From Arenicellales bacterium (GTDB taxonomy: Bacteria; Pseudomonadota; Gammaproteobacteria; Arenicellales; JAJDZL01), in contig OY282380.1 of NCBI GenBank assembly GCA_958295885.1, forward strand, positions 3,961,070 to 4,025,069: a stretch of 64,000 nucleotides of DNA, written 5' to 3'. The notes below the pieces were generated by a model, which made no database searches, had not been told where the DNA came from, and saw only the letters and a list, made by a program, of their open reading frames with translations. The position numbers were made by a program, and so were the translations under genes. Positions 25,167-34,133 of this stretch are shown here, piece by piece; position 1 is the stretch's first letter; every line of letters starts with the position of its first letter.

Positions 25167-26555
25167 TCAAACCACGTCGAATTTGAACAGTCGACGCGAC
25201 CAGTAGCTTGGAGCGACGACTGTCGTCGGGGTTGACCCTACGATCTTGGTTGCAATCTGCCAAGCATGCTCAAAATCCCGAGCTGGCGTAATCCCCAGTT
25301 TTCGAAAAGCTCCTGGATTCGTCGTACCAGCCAAAATCACAGAAGCTGCTCTCTGCAGTGTGTAGTGACCGATGTACATCAGCCAAAATGGATGCCTGGG
25401 GTGATAGGCGCTCTCGTTATGGTAAGCGTCAAGATAAGCTGGATTTGAACTGATTTCGAGTTCGTGCTGGGCCAACTCACCAATATCGTGATGCCGGTCG
25501 TACAAATCAATTACTGCCTGATAGGATGGATACATTTTCGAATTGATTTCTCCCGAGGATGGATTGAGTCCAATCACGACTCCTCCTTCCCGCAGAACCG
25601 GTCGATTCAACCAGATTCTGAGTGGGTTCAGAATTCCGACTGCTGCGATCAGAGTGTTGTCTGATTCCCCGTAGGCAAACCAATCGCTCAGACCAATAAT
25701 CATGACATCCGCCTGCGGTGATGGATGGAGATTGTAAGTATCCGCAAAATCCCAGCAGGGACGTTCCACTTCGGGGGAGCATCCCGCGAAAACCTCAGCG
25801 ATTCGACCACCAGTGCCAAGCAGGGAATTAACGTAAAAAATTCGCCTGCCCAACGCCTGTTCCATGAATTCATGAATTTCCGCTTTCATCCCTCTATACA
25901 TCATGGTTCGATGGTCCCCTGTAGTCGATCTTGGATCATGCCAAAATCGATGCGCATGATGGGATGCCAGACTGTTGGCTGATGCAAGTCCTGTGACGGC
26001 GCCGGTTCCCGAATAACCTCCAACATATGTCGCTGATACGGTGCCGACATAAATGGACAGGTCTGCCTCCAGAAACCGTCGATTGTGCTCGACGTATCCC
26101 CCTCGCTCAGTCGTTCCCAGGCAGGTCAGCTCATTCGAATCCTGACAGTCATGATTCATGATCTGTCCTCGGTCCGAAAATCGATCGAACAAAGCCGCGC
26201 CGAGAAATCGTTTCAGCTCATGCGGGAACCACTTTCGGTGAGCTCCATTCGCACAGATTAAAACGATGTCTTTCGCCGAAACTCCGGCGAAAACCAGTTC
26301 ATCAATCACCACAGGCAGAATCGTCTGCCATGCAAGTGGAGGTCGAGTTGGATCGTCAAATGCAATCGCCACCGTCATGCCCGGCCTGGCCAGTTCAGCC
26401 AGAGGCGGACTCCCAATCGGATTTCGCAATGCTTCCAGAATCCTGTCTTGAGGCGATGTCAAAAACTGCGGATTTTGAAACTCCAGCACTGTGGCGTCAT
26501 TCGGCACTTCAATGTCGATGTTCTGGGCGCCAAAATTGGTTGAAACAGTGATCAC
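25167..26555 (-). CDS. larA: LarA-family nickel-pincer enzyme (lactate racemase homologue)
   Basis: 462 aa LarA superfamily protein (DUF2088), a little longer than the about 424 aa lactate racemase. LarA enzymes racemise or epimerise 2-hydroxy acids with a nickel-pincer nucleotide cofactor. Family blocks include VAIAFDDPTRPP, ICANGAHRKWFPHE (His106, matching His108 of the Lactobacillus enzyme), YVGGYSGTGAVTG, SHHAHRFWHDPRSTTG (His202, matching the nickel ligand His200) and VIGLNPSSGE. At the position of the cofactor-tethering Lys184 (GYSGGPK) this protein has Ala186, and at catalytic His174 it has Thr176. It therefore either holds the cofactor non-covalently or is no simple lactate racemase. 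The three cofactor genes larB, larE and larC lie directly upstream, larB overlapping by 4 bp. The alignment is by eye from memory. Confidence 0.85.
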   Translation of the reverse strand: MITVSTNFGAQNIDIEVPNDATVLEFQNPQFLTSPQDRILEALRNPIGSPPLAELARPGMTVAIAFDDPTRPPLAWQTILPVVIDELVFAGVSAKDIVLICANGAHRKWFPHELKRFLGAALFDRFSDRGQIMNHDCQDSNELTCLGTTERGGYVEHNRRFLEADLSIYVGTVSATYVGGYSGTGAVTGLASANSLASHHAHRFWHDPRSTTGDHRTMMYRGMKAEIHEFMEQALGRRIFYVNSLLGTGGRIAEVFAGCSPEVERPCWDFADTYNLHPSPQADVMIIGLSDWFAYGESDNTLIAAVGILNPLRIWLNRPVLREGGVVIGLNPSSGEINSKMYPSYQAVIDLYDRHHDIGELAQHELEISSNPAYLDAYHNESAYHPRHPFWLMYIGHYTLQRAASVILAGTTNPGAFRKLGITPARDFEHAWQIATKIVGSTPTTVVAPSYWSRRLFKFDVV

Positions 26556-27232
26556 GCGTGATCTCCCAACAAGTGATTATTTTGAACAATGCGAATGGCG
26601 GCGCAGGCTGCACCGTAGCCGTTGTCAATGTTGACCGTCGTAATTCCAGGTGCGCAGCTTGACAGTATGGACTGAAGCGCGGCCTGTCCTCCTTTCGCCA
26701 CTCCATAACCGACGGATGTTGGGACTGCGATGACTGCGGAGGAAACCAGACCCGCTGCAACGGAAGGCAGTGCGGCATCCATTCCAGCGACAATGATCAA
26801 CACTGGCTGTCGCCTCAGATCTTCAATGACTCGCATCAGCCGCCACAGGCCGGCGACGCCGACATCATAATACTCTTCACACGAATATCCATGATAGGCC
26901 AAGGTGCGGACCGCCTCTCGAGCTGCTCCAACATCGGACGTGCCCGCCGTTACAATTCCAATGCTAGTCTTCGCGTCATGAATTTCGATGCTGCCAATGA
27001 TTCCAGTTCTTGAGATTTCCTCATAATCGATTCGAGATTTGAGGTTATCACTCAGATTGGAGAATTGGTGTTTCTGTAAGCGCGTCAGGAGCTGACGATG
27101 GTCACTGTCGATCGCAGATTGAACAATCCGTTCGATCTGCCCCTGCTCTTTAAATTCACAGAGCACCGCTTCCTCCAGTCCGATTCGTGCGGCTCTATCC
27201 GAATCAGCCAAATAATCTGCGGCTCGTTTCAT
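26552..27232 (-). CDS. larB: LarB, pyridinium-3,5-dicarboxylate synthase for the nickel-pincer cofactor
   Basis: 226 aa, usual length for LarB. This enzyme carboxylates and hydrolyses nicotinic acid adenine dinucleotide in the first step of nickel-pincer cofactor synthesis. The C-terminal two thirds resemble PurE (AIR carboxylase): VTAGTSDVGAAREAVRTLAYHGY, GVAGLWRL, LIIVAGMDAALPSVAAGLVSSAVIAVPTSVGYG. The ending INIDNGYGAACAAIRIVQ-like block (here VNIDNGYGAACAAIRIV) is diagnostic. It overlaps larE by 4 bp upstream and larA by 4 bp downstream, so the cluster is translated as a coupled set. Confidence 0.93.
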   Translation of the reverse strand: MKRAADYLADSDRAARIGLEEAVLCEFKEQGQIERIVQSAIDSDHRQLLTRLQKHQFSNLSDNLKSRIDYEEISRTGIIGSIEIHDAKTSIGIVTAGTSDVGAAREAVRTLAYHGYSCEEYYDVGVAGLWRLMRVIEDLRRQPVLIIVAGMDAALPSVAAGLVSSAVIAVPTSVGYGVAKGGQAALQSILSSCAPGITTVNIDNGYGAACAAIRIVQNNHLLGDHA

Positions 27233-28062
27233 GAGGCTGAACGCAAGAAAGCACTTCCCATTCGGTATTCGGAAAAACTGATGGGCAGTCTGATATCAGA
27301 GACAAGACATGCTTCTTGTACCGCTTCAAGAATCACCTGTCGAGTCTTGGCACTCATCTGATTGAGAGAGTTGCGGTCCAGTTCGATCACGATCCCCTGT
27401 CTGCGGATTCTACAGCGAACTGTCCTGGCATCCAGCAGCTGGTTTACTTCTGACTCCACTTGATCAATTGCTCTAAGCCAGTCTGCTCGGATCGCAATGC
27501 CGGTTTCGACGCGACTTGACAGACAAGGCGAAGCCGGAAGCTCTGAAATGTCATCCAAGTTCATTCTTCGCGCAATTTCTCTTATCTGCTCCTTGTCGAT
27601 TCCGGCTTCAATATAAGGGTGTTGAACGCTGAATTCGCGCGCCGCCGCCAAACCGGGGCGATAATCTGAAAGATCGCTGCAGTTCGCGCCAGACAACGTT
27701 TGATTCGGATACCGCGACTGAATAAATTTATAGAGATTTGTTTTGCAGAAATAACAGCGATTTACGGGATTTTTCATATAGTCATCATCCTGAAATTCAC
27801 CGACGTCACAAATTTTCAAATTCCAAGATTCCGCTTCAGCAAACCGTTTGACTCGTGCGGTAGCTCGCACCGGCACTGCCGGTGACACGGCATGCACCAT
27901 AGTCGCGTTCACTTCATGCATCCGTCCTGAAATGACCGCCAGCAAAGTGCTGTCGATTCCACCGCTGACTGCAATGTTAAATACGCTGATTCCACGGAGA
28001 ATATTTTGCAGACTCTCGACAGACTCCTGCAGATTTTGACGATGTTCGGTCATTGCATGCAC
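27229..28062 (-). CDS. larE: LarE, ATP-dependent sulfur insertase for the nickel-pincer cofactor
   Basis: 277 aa PP-loop enzyme. The ATP pyrophosphatase loop SGGIDSTLLA lies near residue 35; NRCYFCKTNLYKF and DLSDYRPGLAAARE follow, then PASPCLSSRVETG with the cysteine that in the Lactobacillus enzyme is sacrificed to donate sulfur. LarE converts the two carboxylates of the LarB product into thiocarboxylates. It starts three bases after the larC stop and overlaps larB by 4 bp. Only one of the extra cysteines needed for the iron-sulfur, catalytic variant is obvious near the active cysteine, so a sacrificial mechanism seems more likely. Confidence 0.92.
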   Translation of the reverse strand: MHAMTEHRQNLQESVESLQNILRGISVFNIAVSGGIDSTLLAVISGRMHEVNATMVHAVSPAVPVRATARVKRFAEAESWNLKICDVGEFQDDDYMKNPVNRCYFCKTNLYKFIQSRYPNQTLSGANCSDLSDYRPGLAAAREFSVQHPYIEAGIDKEQIREIARRMNLDDISELPASPCLSSRVETGIAIRADWLRAIDQVESEVNQLLDARTVRCRIRRQGIVIELDRNSLNQMSAKTRQVILEAVQEACLVSDIRLPISFSEYRMGSAFLRSAS

Positions 28063-28065
28063 AAG

Positions 28066-29262
28066 CTACTTGAGTAAATTTCTAAATTCAGCACTGCTCT
28101 CGACGACAGATTCAAACTTCTGCTTCTCTCGTTTTCGGCTGCCGTAATTTCCAACCTGGGCCAGGTGGTCCGATTCAACTTTCGCAGTCACGCCACCGTC
28201 ACGCTTCGCAATTTTTACGGGCACTGCGTCTTCCTCTCTAGAAAGTGTCAAATCGGCCCGTCTAAGCACAACGCGGTTAGCCGTCTGATAACGAACTCCC
28301 AGCGTTGAAGTTTCATTAAAACAGGCAGCCAAGATATCCTGCAAATATTCCATTTCGCCCAATACCTGCACATGTACGGTCATTCTGCCTTTTTTGCCGA
28401 TGGCAGGAATCTGGACAACATCCAAAACACCTCGAACTCCGCGCAACCGATTCAGTCCAGTGCTCAGGTCTTCCGGCGATTGATCATCAACTTCAAATTC
28501 GACCAACGAGATCTGCTCAAAGTCTGAACCCATTTCAATAGGTTCAAATGCCAGCAGGCGCAGAACGTTACATAATCCTTCAATGCGAGAAGTGCCATAG
28601 CCCGTGCCTGTACCGATCAGATTCATTGAAGAACGACCCAAGTTAAAATCAGGATTCAAAACTTTCAAAATGGCAGCACCGGTTGGGGTAACTCGTTCAC
28701 CCAAGCGGCCATCATCGTATACAGGCGCTCCCTCGAGCAAAATTGCGACAGCCGGAGCGGGCAGCGGAAGTTCTCCATGTTGGGTGTGCACTCGTCCTCT
28801 TCCGATTGGCAATGCATCACACGACCAGCTCGCACCGCGCAACTGCTGCATTAAATATCCTGCAAATACGATGTCCACAATGGAATCTGGAGATCCCACT
28901 TCATGCAAATGAACATCTTCCTTCGCTACGCCATGAACAAAACTTTCCGCGGCAGCCAATTCCTCTAGGATTTGGAAGGAAATGTCTCGATGCGCGGGTT
29001 CAAGACCTGCATCAGCCAGAATCTTACTGAATTGGATGTAACTCGTCGAATGGTAATCTTTCGCCGAATATCTGACTTTGAACTGCTTGCCTCGCAGTAC
29101 GGAATCTTGATTTTCAACCACGTTCACCTGAACATTTTCGATGCAGTTCACACTCGCCCGCGTCTGCATCATCGGTTTTTCGAGTTCGGGGTAAAGATCC
29201 AAAACGGCCGCGATAAACATATCGCCTGAGATGCCGCCGACTGGATTCAAGTGTATGTGCAT
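28066..29262 (-). CDS. larC: LarC, nickel insertion protein for the nickel-pincer cofactor
   Basis: About 398 aa. The diagnostic N-terminus is HLNPVGGISGDMFIAAVLDLYPE. Middle blocks are VHLHEVGSPDSIVDIVFAG, PLPIGRGRVHTQHGELPLPAPAV and RVTPTGAAILKVL, and the C-terminal ferredoxin-like domain ends KREKQKFESVV. LarC is a CTP-dependent cyclometallase that inserts nickel into the cofactor precursor. The reading frame stays open 34 codons upstream to 29364; I chose the ATG at 29262 because it puts GISGDM at the usual distance from the N-terminus, though ATGs at 29301 and 29295 are possible. LarC here is one chain with no frameshift, unlike some firmicutes. It is the first gene of the operon and diverges from the alcohol dehydrogenase gene. 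Confidence 0.9.
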   Translation of the reverse strand: MHIHLNPVGGISGDMFIAAVLDLYPELEKPMMQTRASVNCIENVQVNVVENQDSVLRGKQFKVRYSAKDYHSTSYIQFSKILADAGLEPAHRDISFQILEELAAAESFVHGVAKEDVHLHEVGSPDSIVDIVFAGYLMQQLRGASWSCDALPIGRGRVHTQHGELPLPAPAVAILLEGAPVYDDGRLGERVTPTGAAILKVLNPDFNLGRSSMNLIGTGTGYGTSRIEGLCNVLRLLAFEPIEMGSDFEQISLVEFEVDDQSPEDLSTGLNRLRGVRGVLDVVQIPAIGKKGRMTVHVQVLGEMEYLQDILAACFNETSTLGVRYQTANRVVLRRADLTLSREEDAVPVKIAKRDGGVTAKVESDHLAQVGNYGSRKREKQKFESVVESSAEFRNLLK

Positions 29263-29509
29263 GGAATTATTCGTAATTGTTGGCAGGTTTGACATTTTTT
29301 TCATAACGTCGTAAGATTGAATTCTGTAAAATACAGTGTAGTTTGAATAGGCATGCACATTCAACTGGTTTGCGTAGGGATTTTTCGCAGGGATTTTTGC
29401 GATTTGACTTATTCATCCTGATTGTCATTATCCTTTCACCGACCGCCAATGTTCCTGAAGTCACTTCCACTCTGAGAATTAGTTTACATATTTTAAAACT
29501 GCGAAATTT

Positions 29510-30694
29510 ATGACAATTTTAAGCTGCTCTCACCCCAACAATTGGAATTACCCGACTGCAATTCGATTTGGCAGCGGCCGTTCTCTGGAAATTGCCGATG
29601 TTTGCCAAGAATTCGGAATCAAGCGACCTTTGCTGGTCACTGACCCGGGACTGAAGGATCTGCCAATGGTAAGTGAGGTTCTTTCAATCTGTCAATCAAA
29701 TCTTCAGCATTGTGAACAGTTTTCTGATTTGCAGGGGAATCCAATCGAGAAGAATGTCAACGACGGAGTTGCCCGATATTTGGCAGGAAATCATGACGGC
29801 GTAATCGCTTTTGGTGGTGGAAGTTCGTTGGATGTTGCAAAGGCAATTGCGCTGATGTGCGGGCAGACCCGTCCGATTTGGGATTTTGAAGATCGGGAGG
29901 ACTGGCATACGAGAGCCAATGCCGACAAAATCGCACCCACAATCGCGATCCCAACGACGTCGGGAACTGGTTCCGAAGTTGGACGAGCCTCTGTAATCAC
30001 GGATCATAGAGATCAGACAAAGAAAATCATATTTCATCCAAACATGCTTCCTGTATGCGTAATTCTCGATCCGAACGTTACCTTGGGACTGCCTGCCGCG
30101 CTCACTGCGGGCGTAGGCATGGATGCCTTGTCACATAACCTCGAAGCTTACTGCAGTCCCGTGTTTCATCCACTTGCGCAGGGCATAGCTGTAGAGGGAA
30201 TGCGTATAGTCAGGGACTGGCTTCCGACTGCCTGTCGCGATGGATTGAATATTGAAGCCCGCGCCCAGATGCAGGTCGCTTCCTCCATGGGAGCTACGGC
30301 GTTTCAAAAAGGGCTTGGGGCCATGCACAGCTTAAGTCATCCTTGCGGGTCAATGCTTGGCACACACCACGGAACGACCAATGCGGTCGTGATGCCCTAT
30401 GTTCTCGAGTTCAATTTCAGTTCGATCGAAGATAAATTGACGGCGCTCGCACGTTACCTGGACCTGCCCCACCCCAGTGCAGAATCCGTGATCGAATGGG
30501 TGTTGGATCTGCGCCGCGAGATAGAAATACCCCATACCTTGAACAATCTGGGCGTGGAAGAAGAAAACATCACTCCATTCGCAAAAATGGCGCTCATTGA
30601 CCCTTCAACTCCGACAAATCCACTTCCGTTGGATCTGGAAAATTTTGAAGATTTGTATGAACGCAGCATCAAAGGTAACTTAAATGTTGGTTAA
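29510..30694 (+). CDS. Iron-containing alcohol dehydrogenase
   Basis: 394 aa group III (Fe-type) NAD(P)-dependent alcohol dehydrogenase. Dinucleotide-binding blocks are IRFGSGRSLEIAD, GVIAFGGGSSLDVAKAIAL and TIPTTSGTGSEVGRASVIT. Metal ligands are expected in AGVGMDALSHNLEAYCSP and LSHPCGSMLGTHHGTTNAVVMPYVLEFN. The family oxidises or reduces short alcohols, diols or hydroxy acids; the partner here is unknown. It is transcribed away from the lar operon and the two may share a control region at 29263-29509. That would make sense if this enzyme acts on a product of the LarA homologue, but it is only proximity. Its last codons overlap the start of the ChaC-like gene by 11 bp. Confidence 0.9.
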   Translation: MTILSCSHPNNWNYPTAIRFGSGRSLEIADVCQEFGIKRPLLVTDPGLKDLPMVSEVLSICQSNLQHCEQFSDLQGNPIEKNVNDGVARYLAGNHDGVIAFGGGSSLDVAKAIALMCGQTRPIWDFEDREDWHTRANADKIAPTIAIPTTSGTGSEVGRASVITDHRDQTKKIIFHPNMLPVCVILDPNVTLGLPAALTAGVGMDALSHNLEAYCSPVFHPLAQGIAVEGMRIVRDWLPTACRDGLNIEARAQMQVASSMGATAFQKGLGAMHSLSHPCGSMLGTHHGTTNAVVMPYVLEFNFSSIEDKLTALARYLDLPHPSAESVIEWVLDLRREIEIPHTLNNLGVEEENITPFAKMALIDPSTPTNPLPLDLENFEDLYERSIKGNLNVG

Positions 30695-31382
30695 CCCCGT
30701 GAATTTTGAGAAAAGTCAATTTCCTATGGACAGTTTCTGGGTATTTGGCTATGGGTCGCTGATGTGGGATCCTGGATTTCAGTACGTGGAGTCAACCCGC
30801 GCAAGAATATTTGGATTTCACCGCTCCTTATGCATCCAATCGATTCGTTATCGGGGCACCGATTCGAAACCGGGTCTGGTGTTCGGACTGGACCGAGGCG
30901 GTTCCTGCAACGGAATCGCCTTTCGAGTGGATTCAAGCATCCAAAACGAGGTCATTGAGTACCTGTGGGACCGAGAGATGCTCCATGAAATTTACGAACC
31001 GAGAATGCAAAAAATTTTTTTGCAAGACTCAAGGCGGGTCAATGCAATCACCTTTGTCGTTAAGCGCGACCATCCTTCGTATGTCAAGAATTTAACAGCG
31101 GACCAGACGGCCAGCATTGTCGCCGATGCCAGCGGCCAGAGAGGAGCAAATATAGATTATGTGCTCTCTACCCTCGGCATGCTTGAATCAATTGGAGTCA
31201 AAGACAAAAGCCTCAGTTTTGTAGGCCAGCTTGCGATTTCTCGAACTCAGAGAGAATTGCAGACTCTATATTCAATTTATGATGCATCAAACACAAATGA
31301 ATGCTGCAGAAACCTAAACCGACTCGTCTGTAAATCCAGCTCTCCGAGTTTATTGAACGGTTCGATACCTAAAAAAAGATGA
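30684..31382 (+). CDS. ChaC-like glutathione gamma-glutamylcyclotransferase
   Basis: 232 aa. The family signature FWVFGYGSLMWDPGF starts about residue 18, followed by ARIFGFHRSLCIQS, YRGTDSKPGLVFGLDRGGSCNGIAFRV and YLWDREM, all typical of ChaC proteins. These cleave glutathione to 5-oxoproline and Cys-Gly in the cytosol. The ATG at 30684 overlaps the upstream gene and has AAAGG nearby; a second ATG at 30726, just before the signature, is an alternative. The C-terminal about 30 residues (after SIYDASN) look unconserved. A decayed IS1380-like transposase follows within 60 bp. Confidence 0.88.
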   Translation: MLVNPVNFEKSQFPMDSFWVFGYGSLMWDPGFQYVESTRARIFGFHRSLCIQSIRYRGTDSKPGLVFGLDRGGSCNGIAFRVDSSIQNEVIEYLWDREMLHEIYEPRMQKIFLQDSRRVNAITFVVKRDHPSYVKNLTADQTASIVADASGQRGANIDYVLSTLGMLESIGVKDKSLSFVGQLAISRTQRELQTLYSIYDASNTNECCRNLNRLVCKSSSPSLLNGSIPKKR

Positions 31383-31439
31383 TGCGTCATTTCAAGGAAT
31401 GCCGCCAGCGCGCCGTAAAATCATGTCCTCACCGAGTTT

Positions 31440-32700
31440 TGGTCGTGCTTGCGGATTGATTCAAACGTGATTCAATCCTTGGGATTGAACGAATTGGTTG
31501 ATCGTTTCATGCCTGCTCCGGACGATAATCGCGGCTACCCGCCAAACATTCTCTTTGGCACCTTCATGCTGATGAAACATGAGGGTGCGAAATACTTGGA
31601 GGATGTCCGTTATCTGCACCGCGAGCCGGGGCTGATGAAACTGTTGGGTTTCGAGAAGGCGCCGGAGGCGAGAACTCTGGGGAACTGGCTGCGTCGTATC
31701 GGTGACAGCAAACAGTCAATGCAGGCCCTGGTCGAGATCAACAAGTGCATGCTGTCAGCGGGTTTGCACCACTGCAGGCGGGTCACGCTGGACATTGATG
31801 CGACGGTGATCGAATGCAGCAAGCAGATGCCGAATTCAACTGCAAAGGCTCGCGAGGATGTACGCCGCTGGTGGGGCACCTCGCTGAAATTGAGCAGGTG
31901 GCAGAGGTTGAATTTCGGGAAGGGAATGCGTCGCCGAATAAAGAAAATCTGGAGTTCATCAAGAAATGTGAGGCGGCGTTGCCGGCGGGAGTTTCGATCC
32001 GTCATCTGCGAGCCGATGCAGCCACTTGCCAAGCTGGTTTGATCAATTATTGTGAGGCCAACGACATTCGCTATGTAATCCGCGCCAAGATGGACGCTTC
32101 ACTGAAAGAATCGATGTCGGCCATCAAGCCATCAGATTGGGTGCCGCTGATCAATCGGGATGGTACCGAATCGGAAACCTAAGCAGGAAGCCTGCACCTT
32201 GCATGTGATGGGCGACGCTCCGCTAGCCTTTTATCTGGTCGTGCAGCGCCAGCGGATGGCTGAAAAGGAGCCGGACCCACAGCCAAACCTGCTGCCAGAT
32301 TTGTTTGTCGATCAAGATGATGAAAGCACTCAGAAAGGGAAATACTTGTACCGTGCGTTGGCTGCCAATATGGATTTGCAGACGAACTGGGATGAACATA
32401 AGGTCGTGCATTTTTACAGTCAGCGTGGCGAAGCCTCGGAAAACCGGATCAAGGAATTACGCAGTGATTTTGACGGCGCACATCTGCCATGTGTCGATTT
32501 TGGCGCCAATGCGGCGTGTTTCAAGCTGTGTGCGTCAGCCTGAGTCTGTTGGTGCTGCTGCGACGATTGCCGCCGGCTGACTGACAAAGCAGACGGGCGA
32601 TCACGATACGCTGGCGTTTGTATGCGCGCTGGCCGGCAGATCGTCTGCCATGGGCGGCAATGAACTTTGAAACTCAATTGAGCGCAGCGGCAGCTGAACG
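31440..32700 (+). pseudogene. IS1380-family transposase, broken by several frameshifts
   Basis: Three successive plus-strand frames together make one transposase. Frame one (from about 31449) gives LGLNELVDRFMPAPDDNRGYPPN and TLDIDATVIECSKQ with a DDE-type aspartate. After a shift near 31815-31830, frame two gives EFIKKCEAALPAGVSIRHLRADAATCQAGLINYC. After another near 32165, frame three gives CTLHVMGDAPLAFYLVVQRQR and YSQRGEASENRIKELRSDFDGAHLPC with the C-terminal catalytic Glu. A third shift near 32540 leads into the tail (LSLLVLLRRLPPA). At least three frameshifts and an internal stop make it non-functional. Terminal inverted repeats were not found by eye. Confidence 0.85.
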
Positions 32701-33276
32701 ACGAAGCGCTTTGGTCTATCCGCGACTGCCGACTATCGTGAATCCGCCGCCTTGTGCGGCGCCGCTTACATCCAATTGACATCGATTCCTACACCGTGGA
32801 AGGCTTTCATGCGTCTTGTCAAAGGAACTTCATGTCCCGAACGTCAATGCACCGGCTCAACCACCGCAAAATGAGAAACCCCGTGGACTGTCCTCGCCGG
32901 ACAGCGTACTGAGTAATCGGAAAATCAGCTGAATTCTCGAACCTGCTGGCTGAATAATTTTCTATTTTCAGATTTGGGAGTCACACCCAATACTTTCTTT
33001 TTCCGCTTCATATACAATCTTTCCTGTTTGCAATTTTTGTCAACAAAATTAATGCGCCGGAGTGAAGATCAACGAGGTGCGGCAGACCAAACTAATCTTT
33101 GTTTTTTTTACCACTATTGAATTGACGGCCTTCGTCCGGCGCCTGCTTAACGATTCTTCACAATGAATGCGCTACCAAGCACTTTTCTATCTAGTTTGTT
33201 CCGTTGGTGATGGCGGCCGCCGAGGCTGGGGACGAATAAGTTATAAATTCGTTCATTCAATACACACCAAGGTCCA
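32701..33276. other. Non-coding region after the IS1380 remnant
   Basis: About 575 bp in which no gene is convincing. The first 250 bp look like further decayed IS sequence. The rest is AT-rich and lies downstream of the leftward NYN/mini-protein pair. Confidence 0.4.
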
Positions 33277-33435
33277 TTAGAGGCGAATCCGTAATTGCCG
33301 CATGATATTGAACTTTGTTCCTAGCGACTTATTAAAAATATGAATGTATTCGGCAACAAACACGAGGAAAAATGCGATAACCGCTGAGATGACGACGAAA
33401 ATACCAAAACCAACAGAAATCAAATTGTTTCTCAT
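33277..33435 (-). CDS. Small single-helix membrane protein coupled to the NYN gene
   Basis: A 52-codon frame whose ATG overlaps the stop of the NYN gene in an ATGA (33432-33435). The protein starts MRNNLISVGFGIFVVISAVI, continues hydrophobic to about residue 28 (FFLVFVAEY) and ends with a basic tail rich in Lys and Arg (KSLGTKF, MRQLRIRL). That is one transmembrane helix with a positively charged, probably cytoplasmic C-terminus. The overlap, the coherent hydrophobic pattern and the lack of rival genes suggest a real gene rather than chance. I do not recognise a family. Confidence 0.5.
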   Translation of the reverse strand: MRNNLISVGFGIFVVISAVIAFFLVFVAEYIHIFNKSLGTKFNIMRQLRIRL

Positions 33436-34055
33436 TGGTTCCACTCAATAGGTTTCATAAGTTTGAAACCGTTTATTGTTTCTACTTGATTGGGAAACTG
33501 ACTATCCTTGAGAATTTTTCGGCCTATTGTAAAATATGCAGATCCAACAACTTTTAAATGACTTGAATTTCTTTTGGGTGGAAAAGCGAAGACAACGCGT
33601 TTTTCAGGGTATCGTCGCAGCACAGTTTCAACCGCAGGAGTTAAGTCGCTGTCGGCGGAAATTACTAACGCTGTATCAAATTCATCATCTTGGGCATCGG
33701 TTAGTAATTGAACTGCGATTTTGACGTCCGTCATTTTTTCCTCGTATGTTTTCCACGAGGCGTTGCACTTATTGCACTTTTGCTTTTTTTCAAGATAATG
33801 TCCAAAATAAATGTCGGTCATAGGGAGTGTTCCCAAGGCATCCAAAAAAATAATTTGTCGTCTTCTCTTTTTTGAGTTTCCGTCGTGGTCAGTAATGCGT
33901 GCAGTGAAATAACGAATTGCTATTAATCTTTGACCAGGCTTGAGTAGATTAATCGAGAGTTTGTGAATATCCAACCAATAGTATCGACGCCAATTACGAC
34001 TTCTAAGCCCATAGTAGAGGTTAAAACCGTCAATGTATACGATTACCCTATTCAT
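33432..34055 (-). CDS. NYN/PIN-like domain protein (LabA/DUF88 family)
   Basis: 207 aa. The N-terminus NRVIVYIDGFNLYYGL carries the first acidic residue of a PIN-like nuclease fold. EEKMTDVKIAVQLLTDAQDDEFDTALVISADSDLTPAVETVL supplies the remaining acidic cluster, and KRVVFAFPPKR the last strand. This is the NYN (LabA/DUF88) pattern of metal-dependent RNases. CNKCNASW in the middle (about residues 92-99) is a two-cysteine knuckle. It is the kind of gene often found in accessory or defence-like neighbourhoods; here it is flanked by IS remnants and coupled to a tiny membrane protein. Cellular function is unknown. Confidence 0.88.
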   Translation of the reverse strand: MNRVIVYIDGFNLYYGLRSRNWRRYYWLDIHKLSINLLKPGQRLIAIRYFTARITDHDGNSKKRRRQIIFLDALGTLPMTDIYFGHYLEKKQKCNKCNASWKTYEEKMTDVKIAVQLLTDAQDDEFDTALVISADSDLTPAVETVLRRYPEKRVVFAFPPKRNSSHLKVVGSAYFTIGRKILKDSQFPNQVETINGFKLMKPIEWNQ

Positions 34056-34092
34056 TGTTTTCTAGGAGTGTTTTTGATAAATTGAATTACGA

Positions 34093-34127
34093 TTGACATT
34101 GACAAAATTTAAAGTAGGACTTATATT
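34093..34127 (+). promoter_or_regulatory. Sigma-70 promoter for a putative small RNA
   Basis: TTGACA at 34099-34104 (a second TTGACA abuts it at 34093-34098) is followed after exactly 17 bp by TATATT at 34122-34127. This is a near-consensus promoter on the plus strand. No open reading frame follows within its transcript; a terminator hairpin comes about 42 bp later. Confidence 0.65.
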
Positions 34128-34133
34128 AAGGAA

